From: JAXGXJ01 sp050943595
GTDB lineage: Bacteria; Actinomycetota; Thermoleophilia; RBG-16-64-13
Assembly (NCBI GenBank): GCA_050943595.1
Contig: JBMNPM010000006.1
Span: 68,274 to 132,273, forward strand
DNA length: 64,000 nt
Reading direction: 5' to 3'
Positions 44,487 through 52,885 of this stretch are shown piece after piece. A program made the translations under genes and the position numbers. Within the stretch, counting starts at the first letter, position 1, and the number at the start of each line of letters is the position of its first letter. The notes under the pieces were generated by a model, which searched no databases, was not told the origin of the DNA, and was given only the letters and a program-made list of their open reading frames with translations.

Positions 44487-45292
44487 CGCACCACCCTTTG
44501 TGGGTAGAACATTGGCTTGCCAGAATCGGGGTCGGTGAGCACGGAGCCCTCGATCCTGAAAACCTCCCGCATAAGAACGGGATCCAAGATCTGATCGGGC
44601 AACCCGCGCGCGTAGAGGTCCCCCTCCTTCATCACCAGCACTTCGTCCGAATAGCGGATGGCGTGGTTGATGTCGTGTAGGACCATCAGGATGGTGATGC
44701 CCTCTTCTTGGTTCAGGCCGGAGATGAGCTCGAGCACGTCCAGTTGGTGGCGTATATCTAGAAAGGTCGTCGGTTCATCCAGGAGGAGAATCTGCGGCTT
44801 CTGGGCGAGAGCCATGGCTATCCACGCCCGCTGCCTTTCACCGCCGGACAGGGCATTGATCTTGCGGTCGCGGAACTGCGTAACTCTGGTCTTCTCAAGC
44901 GCCCACTCGACCACGCTATTGTCGTCATCAGCCTTGCCCCGCCACCACTCACGATGAGCGAAGCGGCCATAGGCAACCAGTTCGCCCACAGTTACATCGC
45001 TCATGCCGTTATGAACCTGGGAGAGCACCGCCATCTGGCGGGCGATGGACTTAGGCTTCATGTGCTCGATGTTCTTGCCGTTCAGGTAGACCACGCCTCC
45101 GGCGGGCCTGACGTTGCGGGAAATCGCCCGCAACAACGTAGTCTTGCCCGAGCCGTTCGGACCTACGATGGAGTGGATGCGGCGCCGAGATACGCTGAGA
45201 TTCAGGTTTCGGATGACATCGCGTGAGCCAAAGCGCACCCTTAAGTTCTCGACTGCCAGCACCGTATCTCCTCCGTCGGGATGATCATTCAT
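44483..45292 (-). CDS. btuD: Cobalamin/iron-siderophore ABC transporter ATPase
   Basis: 269 residues. Walker A is VGPNGSGKTTLLRAI, the ABC signature ALSGGERQRAWIAMALAQKP, and Walker B ILLLDEPTTFLDI. It is FecE/BtuD-like. ATGA overlaps on both sides tie it to the permease and CobN genes. The riboswitch upstream makes a corrinoid or cobalt-complex substrate more likely than a siderophore. Confidence 0.87.
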   Translation of the reverse strand: MNDHPDGGDTVLAVENLRVRFGSRDVIRNLNLSVSRRRIHSIVGPNGSGKTTLLRAISRNVRPAGGVVYLNGKNIEHMKPKSIARQMAVLSQVHNGMSDVTVGELVAYGRFAHREWWRGKADDDNSVVEWALEKTRVTQFRDRKINALSGGERQRAWIAMALAQKPQILLLDEPTTFLDIRHQLDVLELISGLNQEEGITILMVLHDINHAIRYSDEVLVMKEGDLYARGLPDQILDPVLMREVFRIEGSVLTDPDSGKPMFYPQRVVR

Positions 45293-46284
45293 CGGCGCAG
45301 GAGGTAGAGGAAGAACGGAGCCCCAAGAACGGCCATGACGATGCCGACGGGGATCTCCGTGGGACTGAAGGCCGTACGCGCAAACGTGTCGCTAAGCATG
45401 ACCACCGCCGCCCCGAGCAGCATTGAGCCCGGCAGCAGCAGACGGTGGTTCGTCCCCAAGAGCAGTCGTGCGCTGTGTGGGATGATCAGCCCAACGAAAC
45501 CCAGTAGACCGACCACCGAGACCGCACTTGCCGCCAACAACGCAGCTATCGCGGTGAGCCCCATCCGAGTACGTTCGACGCTGAGGCCCAGCCCGCGCGC
45601 CGTATCATCGCCGAGTACCAGGATGTTCAGTCGCTGCGACATAAACAGCGAGGCGGCCACACCAACTATCGAGTATGGGAGTATCGTAACCACCTCGGGC
45701 CAGCTTCGAGCCGACATGCTGCCGTTCATGAACGTCAGTGCCCCATGAACCCGGTCGCTGTAGAAGACCATGAGCGCAGATATGCCGGCACCGAGAAATG
45801 CGGCCACCGCCACTCCGGCCAAGATGATCCGAAGCGGCTGGATGCCCCCCTTCCAGGCCAAGATATAGATGAGGATAGCCGCGCCCAGAGCGCCGAAAAA
45901 AGCTGCAATCTGTACCAGGAACTGAAGATGGGGAAAGAGAATGAGGATGATGATGCCGGCCAGGCCGGCCCCGGCCGAGATCCCAATGATGGTGGGATCG
46001 GCCAGCGGGTTGGACATGACCCCCTGGAGGATGGCGCCGGACAGAGCGAGATTGACGCCCACCAGCGCGCCGACAATCATGCGGGGCAGACGAATGTCCC
46101 AGATGACCAAGCGCTCGGGAGAACCGTCGTTGCTGAACAACACCTCGAAAATGCGCGAAACAGAAACCTGCATCGTCCCGAGGCCGTTGCCCAGTAGGAA
46201 GGCGATCACCACGAGCACCCCAAAGGCCACCATGACTCCGGTCTTCCATCGCCGAGTATCGCGGATAGACCTGCCCTTCTCCAT
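45289..46284 (-). CDS. btuC: Cobalamin-type ABC transporter permease (FecCD family)
   Basis: About 331 residues with around nine or ten membrane helices. FecCD motifs: RLPRMIVGALVGVNLALSGA, MSNPLADPTIIGISAGAGLA and GLIIPHSARLLLGTNHRLLL. It forms the membrane channel for the BtuD-like ATPase. ATG 46284 is used; a TTG at 46302 would overlap the binding-protein gene. Overlaps btuD as ATGA. Confidence 0.87.
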   Translation of the reverse strand: MEKGRSIRDTRRWKTGVMVAFGVLVVIAFLLGNGLGTMQVSVSRIFEVLFSNDGSPERLVIWDIRLPRMIVGALVGVNLALSGAILQGVMSNPLADPTIIGISAGAGLAGIIILILFPHLQFLVQIAAFFGALGAAILIYILAWKGGIQPLRIILAGVAVAAFLGAGISALMVFYSDRVHGALTFMNGSMSARSWPEVVTILPYSIVGVAASLFMSQRLNILVLGDDTARGLGLSVERTRMGLTAIAALLAASAVSVVGLLGFVGLIIPHSARLLLGTNHRLLLPGSMLLGAAVVMLSDTFARTAFSPTEIPVGIVMAVLGAPFFLYLLRR

Positions 46285-46291
46285 ACGTCGG

Positions 46292-47389
46292 CTACTGCCC
46301 AAGAGGACCGTAGATGTCGGGATACACGCCCTTGGCCATATACTCGATGGCCTTCACGTAGTTGTGGGCGGCATTGAATAGGAAGTATTCCTGAGGCAGA
46401 TAAATGACACGCCCTTCTTTGATTGCTTCGATGCCGGCCCACGCCGGGTTTGAGGAGAATTCCTTCTCCATCGTTTCCTTTGCGGCTTCGTTGGAGCTGA
46501 TCATGCTGGTAACGAGCACCACATCGGGGTTCTTTTTGACGATGTACTCGATGTCGAGCGGCGTCGTTTCCGAACCGAGAGTGTCGGGGGGAAGATCGGA
46601 CGCGATGTTCCTCAGTCCCAGAATGTTTGCCACATCTCCAGCAATGCTGTTGTCGAGCTTGACCGACAGGCTCGACGACGTCAGGTAGAGAATCACTGCA
46701 CTCTTGCCTTCAGCGGGGAGCCGGTCGGTGATGGCCTTCCTCTCGGCGTCCATCTGAGCGATTCGTTCCTCAGCAGCGGCCTGACTGCCCAGAAGTACCC
46801 CGAATACCCGCATGTGGTCAACAACGTCGACGTAGTCTTTCATCAGTAGGGTCACTATCTTGAAGCCCATGCCGCGAAGGGTGCTGGATATCTCAGCCTG
46901 CACGCCTGCCTGGGTGATGATGAAGTCGGGCTGCTGCTCGATGATGGCCTCTACGCTCGCGTTGTATACGGCCCCTACCGACGGGAGCGCACCGATCGTT
47001 GCCTCGTACTCGTGATCTATGACGGCCGAGCCGAGGTCCGTCCGGCAGATCGACTCTCCCCCCAGCGCGTACCACATGTTGATAAAGCTGCTTGACAGCA
47101 CAGCGACACGCTGTGGCTTCGAGTCGAGGGTCACCTCAGTACCAAGGTAGTCGGTGATGGTACAGGGGTATGTGTCGCTCGACACGAGAACGCGATGCTC
47201 CTCGCTTTCGCGAGTCGAGGCGGAGCTTACATTCGCCATCCCCCCGAACTTCTCTGACTTGCCCTGAGCACCGGTCTGCGTGTCGGATCCCTCCGTGTTG
47301 GATCCCTCCGATGAGCATCCGCATAGGCCGGCAGCCATAGCGAGGCCAATGGCAATTACAAGGATCAAGCTCAGCAGCCGCGTCTTCAT
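46292..47389 (-). CDS. btuF: Cobalamin-type substrate-binding lipoprotein
   Basis: About 365 residues from ATG 47389 (MKTRLLSLILVIAIGLAMAA, lipobox GLCGC), with GGAGGGG upstream. A linker with an 11-bp repeat (ggatccctccg) follows. The fold is the helical-backbone class III binding protein: ITDYLGTEVTLDSKPQRVAV, DFIITQAGVQAEIS and EGRVIYLPQEYFLF. First gene after the downstream cobalamin riboswitch, so it probably binds cobalamin or cobinamide outside the membrane. Confidence 0.85.
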   Translation of the reverse strand: MKTRLLSLILVIAIGLAMAAGLCGCSSEGSNTEGSDTQTGAQGKSEKFGGMANVSSASTRESEEHRVLVSSDTYPCTITDYLGTEVTLDSKPQRVAVLSSSFINMWYALGGESICRTDLGSAVIDHEYEATIGALPSVGAVYNASVEAIIEQQPDFIITQAGVQAEISSTLRGMGFKIVTLLMKDYVDVVDHMRVFGVLLGSQAAAEERIAQMDAERKAITDRLPAEGKSAVILYLTSSSLSVKLDNSIAGDVANILGLRNIASDLPPDTLGSETTPLDIEYIVKKNPDVVLVTSMISSNEAAKETMEKEFSSNPAWAGIEAIKEGRVIYLPQEYFLFNAAHNYVKAIEYMAKGVYPDIYGPLGQ

Positions 47390-47444
47390 GTCCCCTCCAG
47401 TCCGAGAACGCTTGGCTCGGAACCTGGGGTCGCGACTTCTGGGC

Positions 47445-47485
47445 AAGAGAAAGGCGTCCCTGGAATCGCAGATTCCAGGGACGCC
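47445..47485 (-). terminator. Riboswitch-associated terminator hairpin (btuF leader)
   Basis: A 15-bp perfect stem (47453-47467 with 47471-47485), followed on the minus strand by TTTCTCTT. It lies between the cobalamin aptamer and the btuF start, as expected for a transcription-attenuation expression platform that stops transcription when B12 is plentiful. Confidence 0.75.
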
Positions 47486-47539
47486 GTATTCCGCCCTGTC
47501 GTTCGACACGCCACCCCTGATCCCGAGGGTATACGCTAT

Positions 47540-47725
47540 CTACTCTGCGCGGGTAGGTCTTCTGGCTCCCGGATCAACCTACCGGCCGCACCTTCCCGTC
47601 TTCATCAGACAGTGGTGTCAGCGGCTTTCGTCCCCGGTCACAGCGGCGGGACCGCGACGGATTTGCACCGTCTTCCCTTGTGGCCCTCTCGGGGCCACCC
47701 GTGCAGGGTAGACATGTAACACAGG
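47540..47725 (-). promoter_or_regulatory. Cobalamin riboswitch upstream of btuF
   Basis: On the minus strand the B12 box AGCCAGAAGACCTACC lies at 47552-47567. Upstream of it are the conserved core pieces GGGAAGACGGTGCAAATCCG and CCGCTGTGACCGG (about 47637-47680) and a GGTGGCCCC/GGGGCCACC-type hairpin. This is the standard class I cobalamin aptamer layout. It should repress the btuFCD-cobN-lipoprotein-chlID unit when B12 is high. Confidence 0.93.
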
Positions 47726-47798
47726 GACGCGGGCACAGTCAAGACCCACACTCGCCCGAAGTCCACATGTGGGGAGAGTGGCCTACCGTGAGAGTAAC

Positions 47799-48527
47799 CT
47801 ACCTGTGCACCGACTCCTCCCGGCTTGTTTCCATGAGACCGTACTTCGTCCTGATGCGATCAAGCAGCCTGCCCCACGGCTTCGCCAACAGGACCAAGAA
47901 CACTGCAGTCGATACACCATGGGCCACGTCGAACCAGATACCCATCGCGTAGACCGTGACAACCGATTGCCAAGTAATCGGTCGAATAAATCCAATCACA
48001 TACCACAGATTCATCACCCAATCGAAAGCGAAGCCACATATCAGGCCGAAGAGCGCGAGACTCCAGCGTGCCTTCATGAAGCGACGGTTACGCAGGAGAC
48101 CGGCCGCTGCTCCGATCATTCCCCAACAGAACATCTGCCAGGGCGTCCAGGCCCCCTGGCCGAAGAAGAAGTTGGAGACAAGAGCGCCAACACTACCCGT
48201 GATAAAGCCCGCCTCTGGTCCGAAGGCCAACCCCGTGATGATGACAATTGCAGTTGTAGGCTTGAAGTTAGGGAGTGCGGCAAAGGCCATCCGGCCCACA
48301 GCGGCCAGTGCAGCCATCACGGCGATAGGAACGATCTCGCGGGCCAAAGGCCGTCGTCTTTCAAAACGGAGTGCGAACGGCACCATGCTCAGCAGCATGA
48401 AGACGGCACTGAGCAACCCGGGGTTCTTCTCGCCAGTGAGCGAGGCCCACACCAACAGCCCAGGCAGAGCCACAGCAAGGGCGATGAGCGCTATCTTGGA
48501 TCTGCGACCAACAGCGATGTCCTGCAC
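47799..48527 (-). CDS. ECF transporter S component (substrate-specific)
   Basis: About 242 residues with six or more membrane helices: IALIALAVALPGLLVWASL, EIVPIAVMAALAAVGRMAF, then TTAIVIITGLAFGPEAGFIT, which is the typical S-component loop, and FFFGQGAWTPWQMFCWGMIG. Last gene of the upstream riboswitch unit. It should bind the imported corrinoid or a precursor. GTG 48527 sits right after GGGGAGG (tight spacing); GTG 48560 is an alternative. Confidence 0.82.
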   Translation of the reverse strand: MQDIAVGRRSKIALIALAVALPGLLVWASLTGEKNPGLLSAVFMLLSMVPFALRFERRRPLAREIVPIAVMAALAAVGRMAFAALPNFKPTTAIVIITGLAFGPEAGFITGSVGALVSNFFFGQGAWTPWQMFCWGMIGAAAGLLRNRRFMKARWSLALFGLICGFAFDWVMNLWYVIGFIRPITWQSVVTVYAMGIWFDVAHGVSTAVFLVLLAKPWGRLLDRIRTKYGLMETSREESVHR

Positions 48528-50179
48528 GCCTCCCCTACCTCTTTCACCGTGACCGCCCACGGGAATACGTCTCTGGCCATGCGATTGGCCGCCGTGGTGT
48601 AGAAGCTGTTGCCCGCAAAGAAAGCCTGCGGTGGGTTCTCGGCAGCAATCGCTCCATCGAAAAGCAAGGAGCATCGATCAGCGAACAACGCTGCGAATTC
48701 CACGTCGTGGGTCGCCATGGTAATACAGATTCCTTGCCGCTTGAGGCGTTCGAGCAACGTACCCAATGCCTCCTTCGCCTCGGCGTCGAGACCCTTGGTC
48801 GGCTCGTCCATCAGAAGGATCTTGGGGTTCAGCAGAAGCATCATCGCGAGGGCCACCTTCTGCTGCTCTCCTGCCGACAAATCGTATGGGTGACAATCGA
48901 GCAACCCCTCAAGACCCAGCTCGGAAGTCAACTCCTGCACGCGAGCGTGCGCCGATTCAATATCGTCCATGCGTTCTTCAGCCACAACGTGGAGTTCCTT
49001 CTTAACCCTATCCCGGCTAAAGAGCGCACGAGGGTTCTGCGGCAGCAAAGCGAGGTTCCCTCGATACAACTGAGCTGCGGCCAACCTGCGAATATCCTTT
49101 CCCCCAAGCAACACCCGCCCCCGGTATGGCGAGTTCAGCCCTGCCAACACCGACAGCAGTGTCGTTTTGCCGGAACCGTTCCCTCCCAGGATGCAATGAA
49201 TCTCTCCAGAACGAAGAACGACCGACAGACCGCGAAGTACGTCCGCTCCGCTCCTCTGGTAGCGGAACCACAGATCCTTTGACTCCACCACCACCGGGCC
49301 GAAGCCATCACGCACGGTGATCCTCTCCTGCTGTATAGAGGTGGTATCAGCGGGGATGAGAGAACGGAGCCACAGACGTCCATCCCGAATCGTCAGGGGG
49401 CAACAATCGCCTTGAGCCACTTCGCGGTAGATGCGCAGCGGTGTCGGAAGACCCTTCGCCACAGTGTCCTTTGGATCTTCGGAGAGTGTCGTGCCCACCT
49501 CCAGTGGCGTACCTTGTATGCGTATCGAGCCGGACCCCATGACGGCTACTCGGTCGGCCACGGAAAAGACCTCTTCCAGGCGGTGTTCGGTAAGGATGAC
49601 GGTGACGCCCAACTCCCAATTGATCCTCCGCACCATCTCGAGAAATTCTTGAGCAGCGATAGGGTCGAGCTGGGCGGTAGGCTCATCAAGAATCAGCACC
49701 TTTGGCTGCGTCACCATCACTGCAGCAAGGTTGAGCATCTGCTTCTGGCCGCCGGACAACTCCCTGACCGGCCTGCGGAACCAGCCGTCTATGCCGAAGA
49801 AGCAGGCCAGTTCGGCGACTCTCTGCCGTATGGTCGCGTTGGGAAGAGCCAAATTCTCTAAAGCAAAGGCCAATTCGTGCCAGACCATGTCGGTAACGAT
49901 CTGGGTGCTGGGATTCTGCTGCACAAACCCGATGCGCATGGACTGCCGGGCATCGATTTGGTCCAGCGACACACCATCGTAGAGAACGACGCCGCTTCGC
50001 CGTCCATGGGGCCATAGCTCCCGTTTGAAGTGTCGTAGTAGAGTGCTTTTACCACAGCCTGTTGGACCGCACAGAACGAGGAACTCATTCTCCGGGATGT
50101 GGAGGCATATGTCGCGCAACGCCGGCGGGTCGCCCGGCGGATATGCGAAGGTCAGATGGTTGATCTCAATCTGCGCCAT
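48491..50179 (-). CDS. Fused ECF transporter ATPase (A-A' in one chain)
   Basis: About 562 residues from ATG 50179 (MAQIEINHLTFAYPPGDPPA), with GGAGAGAG upstream. Two ABC domains: Walker A GPTGCGKSTLL and GGNGSGKTTLLSVL; signatures RELSGGQKQMLNLAA and DLSAGEQQKVALAMM; Walker B VLILDEPTAQLDP and ILLMDEPTKGLDAE. A linker of about 60 residues joins them. Energises the EcfT/S complex. It overlaps ecfT and the S-component gene, so the three are coupled. Confidence 0.9.
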   Translation of the reverse strand: MAQIEINHLTFAYPPGDPPALRDICLHIPENEFLVLCGPTGCGKSTLLRHFKRELWPHGRRSGVVLYDGVSLDQIDARQSMRIGFVQQNPSTQIVTDMVWHELAFALENLALPNATIRQRVAELACFFGIDGWFRRPVRELSGGQKQMLNLAAVMVTQPKVLILDEPTAQLDPIAAQEFLEMVRRINWELGVTVILTEHRLEEVFSVADRVAVMGSGSIRIQGTPLEVGTTLSEDPKDTVAKGLPTPLRIYREVAQGDCCPLTIRDGRLWLRSLIPADTTSIQQERITVRDGFGPVVVESKDLWFRYQRSGADVLRGLSVVLRSGEIHCILGGNGSGKTTLLSVLAGLNSPYRGRVLLGGKDIRRLAAAQLYRGNLALLPQNPRALFSRDRVKKELHVVAEERMDDIESAHARVQELTSELGLEGLLDCHPYDLSAGEQQKVALAMMLLLNPKILLMDEPTKGLDAEAKEALGTLLERLKRQGICITMATHDVEFAALFADRCSLLFDGAIAAENPPQAFFAGNSFYTTAANRMARDVFPWAVTVKEVGEACRTSLLVADPR

Positions 50180-51036
50180 ATCACGTTCTCTCTCCACTCC
50201 AGCAAGGTCGGCATGAACAGTAGGAGGGCATAGACGACATAACCTGCGAGGGAGAGCGTGTCGGTGTCGATAGGTCGAATCACGGGATAGAAGTAAAGGG
50301 TCGCATGCCCGCCGAAGTAGAGGACCCACGATATCACCGACAGTAGAGACAGGAAGCCCAGCATCACCCAATCGCGCCTATCCATGCGGAAGAGGGTAAA
50401 GCTGGTGCGGCGTCGGTAAATCCCATAACCACGGGCCTTCATAGAGTCCGCCGTCCCGACGGCATCCTCCATGGTCCAGTTGAGAAGCACCGACACCATG
50501 CGCAACGCCGAGCGGAGACGGTTCGCCCAACCGGCCGTTCGGCCCGCGCCCATCATCCTCTGCGTCTGTCGGATAATCTCCAGCCGGCCCCGCATCTCAG
50601 GCACCATGCGTACGGCCATGGAGGTCACCAGCGCAGCAGACGGTGTGATCCGCCCAAAGAGATAGAGGAACTTGTCCGACGAGATTATCGCGCCATAGCA
50701 GGCAAACCAGAGTATGACGGCTGCGAACATAGCTCCCGAGCACAGTCCATACGCCATCGCCTCCAGAGTGAACCCGTGCCCGAAGACGTGGAAGAGGACC
50801 GTGTCTCCTCGGTGGTTGAAGACCGGATTGAGAAGGACGATAAGCACACAGACAGGCAGCATGAACCGCACCGTGTTCTTGAGGCTACTTCCCCTGATAT
50901 GAAGTGCGAACACAACCGCCGCAACAAGGGAGACGGCGGCATATACGGGGTGCATGCACGCTATGCTGAGAGCCAAAGCCATGCAAAAGAACGCAAACGA
51001 AACCACCGGATGTAGCGAGTAGAAGGCGGTGTTCAT
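50152..51036 (-). CDS. ECF transporter transmembrane component T
   Basis: About 294 residues from ATG 51036 (MNTAFYSLHPVVSFAFFCMA), about five to six helices. The two coupling-helix Ala-Arg-Gly-type motifs are visible as SMKARGYG and, less clearly, AGRTAGWANRLRSAL. EcfT links the paired ATPases to the S component. The start lies 16 bases after the DUF4430 gene and the end overlaps the ATPase gene by 28 bases. Confidence 0.87.
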   Translation of the reverse strand: MNTAFYSLHPVVSFAFFCMALALSIACMHPVYAAVSLVAAVVFALHIRGSSLKNTVRFMLPVCVLIVLLNPVFNHRGDTVLFHVFGHGFTLEAMAYGLCSGAMFAAVILWFACYGAIISSDKFLYLFGRITPSAALVTSMAVRMVPEMRGRLEIIRQTQRMMGAGRTAGWANRLRSALRMVSVLLNWTMEDAVGTADSMKARGYGIYRRRTSFTLFRMDRRDWVMLGFLSLLSVISWVLYFGGHATLYFYPVIRPIDTDTLSLAGYVVYALLLFMPTLLEWRENVIWRRLRSTI

Positions 51037-51052
51037 GCGCCCGGCTCCATCC

Positions 51053-51769
51053 TCAACGCCCCGTCCAATCCACTCCCAGATCCCTTCCGAGATCACAGGT
51101 GTAGTTCCATTCGATGGCATCCCCCTGCCGCACCTGGTACTGACCGCACCCGTAGTGGGGATACCAACCGTTCACGCAGTACATCCAGCCGCTGTCTGGG
51201 CCTCCGTCGAACTCGTATAGATTATGGATGCCTTTGACATACTGCATACCTAGTAGACCGCTGAATTCCAGCTGGATATGCCGCGCCTGCAACTCACGCT
51301 TGAGAACGTCAAAGACCGACTCCCCCTGACGGAACCTCACCGTGACAGGATCGAGGATCACCCCTCGTGCCGGAACGATGTGCTGCCAGCGCTCTTGGGC
51401 GGCCATGCCTTTGGCCGCGGCGACATGACACGACACCGCCAGGGTGCACTCTCCCTCAGGTGCATCTGCGGCCACCTCTCTTGGGGGTACAGCCTGGGGC
51501 CGGTTTTTCCCGTACTCAGCTCCCCATCCGTGAGAGCCGGTATCCACGGGACCGACCCCTTGAAGACCAAGGCCGGACTGACCCTGCGAGGCACTGACGG
51601 CCGTCTCTGTTTCGTTGGGTTTCTCAATGCTGCGCCCCGCGAGGGTCAAGCCTATCCAAGCTGCCGTCACGGCTACGATGAGGATGATCAGTGCGAGAGG
51701 AATACTCAGTCTTCGTCTGGGCCCACCACGCACCACGTCACCCACCGCCTTTCGAGCCCGCGAAGTCAT
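51053..51769 (-). CDS. Membrane-anchored DUF4430 (transcobalamin C-terminal-like) protein
   Basis: 238 residues. A basic N-terminus and one hydrophobic segment (LALIILIVAVTAAWIGLTLA) look like a signal anchor without a lipobox. A disordered spacer follows, then CTLAVSCHVAAAK and the DUF4430 domain (about 150-230): VRFRQGESVFDVLKREL, YEFDGGPDSGWMYCVNGWYP and GDAIEWNYTCDLG. The fold is that of the C-terminal domain of transcobalamin and intrinsic factor. It lies directly upstream of ecfT, so it may hand a corrinoid to the ECF transporter. It overlaps the previous gene by 32 bases. Confidence 0.82.
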   Translation of the reverse strand: MTSRARKAVGDVVRGGPRRRLSIPLALIILIVAVTAAWIGLTLAGRSIEKPNETETAVSASQGQSGLGLQGVGPVDTGSHGWGAEYGKNRPQAVPPREVAADAPEGECTLAVSCHVAAAKGMAAQERWQHIVPARGVILDPVTVRFRQGESVFDVLKRELQARHIQLEFSGLLGMQYVKGIHNLYEFDGGPDSGWMYCVNGWYPHYGCGQYQVRQGDAIEWNYTCDLGRDLGVDWTGR

Positions 51770-52820
51770 AGAGGGTCGCCCTACCGTCCTTCAAACGCAA
51801 CCAAGCCACTAAGGCCAGCATGGCCTGTTCGGAAGCCACCTTGTCGCTTCCACCGCCAAGGATGTGAGAGAAGCCACCATTCGGCTCCTGATGAGCAAGC
51901 AGGAACGAGAGAGGGCTCGCTCCGTCCCTGCCGAAACCAGCGTCCGAGGTTGCATCCAGGCCCACGCACGACAGAGCGATGATCACTTGTGCCGCCGACT
52001 CGCTATTGACGCTCCCCCGCGAAGCGTACCCGCCGTCCTCCCGTCGCACCTGGGAGAGCCACGCCAATGAGCGGTCCAGGGCATAGTTGATCTCGGGGTC
52101 GTCCGCATATCGCCAGAGGGCCTGGACCGCCATAGCCGTTATGTCGGTATCGCCCGCACCCTCGCCGGTGAGGCTGAAGCTTCCATCGGGATGCTGGTGA
52201 TCCAGCACGAGTCGAAGCATCCTCTCCCGTGTCCACGTAGCCCCCTCGGGCACTGGATATCCTTTGCAGTCCAACGCAATCAGTCCGAAGATCGGACTGT
52301 TGGCGCCCTGCGTGTCGAAACGGGAGTGATTGCATAAAGCTGCGATCAGATCATGGCTGCCTACGTTCCGGGCGTCCCCTCCTGCGGCTGATATCGCCAA
52401 CGCGAGCCTTTCCAAGTCAGTAGCCTTGCGAAAGCCGTCTGTACCCTGCCAGGACTCACGCACGTACTTCTCAGTGAGCGACAGATAGTCAGGGAAACTT
52501 CTACCGTCATAGCGCACAAGACCGATCTCAGCCCAGTCATAGAGATTGTCCATGACCGGGACGAAGTCGTCCGCAGTCACCTTCGCATGAGTGACGTGCT
52601 CCTGAAGCCAAGCGGCGACTCTCTCAGCCGCCTGTGTGACAACTTGTTGCTGCCGGCCGGTGTCGTGCTCCTGCCCGCAGCCGCCGATGGTGACCGCCAG
52701 CAGCGCAACGACGACCGCAATCGCGATCGCCAGGCCGACCAGACGCGCAACCGTCGAACGCGCAACCGTCAAACCAAGGAGGGCCCGGCTCTTCACCCGG
52801 GCCCTGCTCCTCGCTCTCAT
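51738..52820 (-). CDS. Lipoprotein with prenyltransferase-like alpha/alpha toroid
   Basis: 360 residues. Hydrophobic leader VVALLAVTIGGCGQEH with a plausible lipobox IGGC. The rest is helical repeats of the prenyltransferase/squalene-cyclase superfamily: DHQHPDGSFSLTGEG, RREDGGYASRGSVNSESAAQ, AHQEPNGGFSHI and the closing SEQAMLALVAWLRLKDGRAT. No catalytic metal site is apparent, so it is more likely a ligand-binding toroid like the alpha6/alpha6 domain of transcobalamin than a transferase. Sits between two DUF4430 genes in the riboswitch-controlled unit. Confidence 0.8.
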   Translation of the reverse strand: MRARSRARVKSRALLGLTVARSTVARLVGLAIAIAVVVALLAVTIGGCGQEHDTGRQQQVVTQAAERVAAWLQEHVTHAKVTADDFVPVMDNLYDWAEIGLVRYDGRSFPDYLSLTEKYVRESWQGTDGFRKATDLERLALAISAAGGDARNVGSHDLIAALCNHSRFDTQGANSPIFGLIALDCKGYPVPEGATWTRERMLRLVLDHQHPDGSFSLTGEGAGDTDITAMAVQALWRYADDPEINYALDRSLAWLSQVRREDGGYASRGSVNSESAAQVIIALSCVGLDATSDAGFGRDGASPLSFLLAHQEPNGGFSHILGGGSDKVASEQAMLALVAWLRLKDGRATLYDFAGSKGGG

Positions 52821-52885
52821 CAGAGGCTACGGCCGATCCAAGTGTCACTGCGGCCTTCGGCTGCGTCTTCGCCCAACTGCCTCTG

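Noticed and set aside
51738..52820. A true prenyltransferase or squalene cyclase
   Set aside because: The protein is exported, lacks catalytic acidic motifs, and sits among DUF4430 and ECF genes; a binding toroid is more likely.
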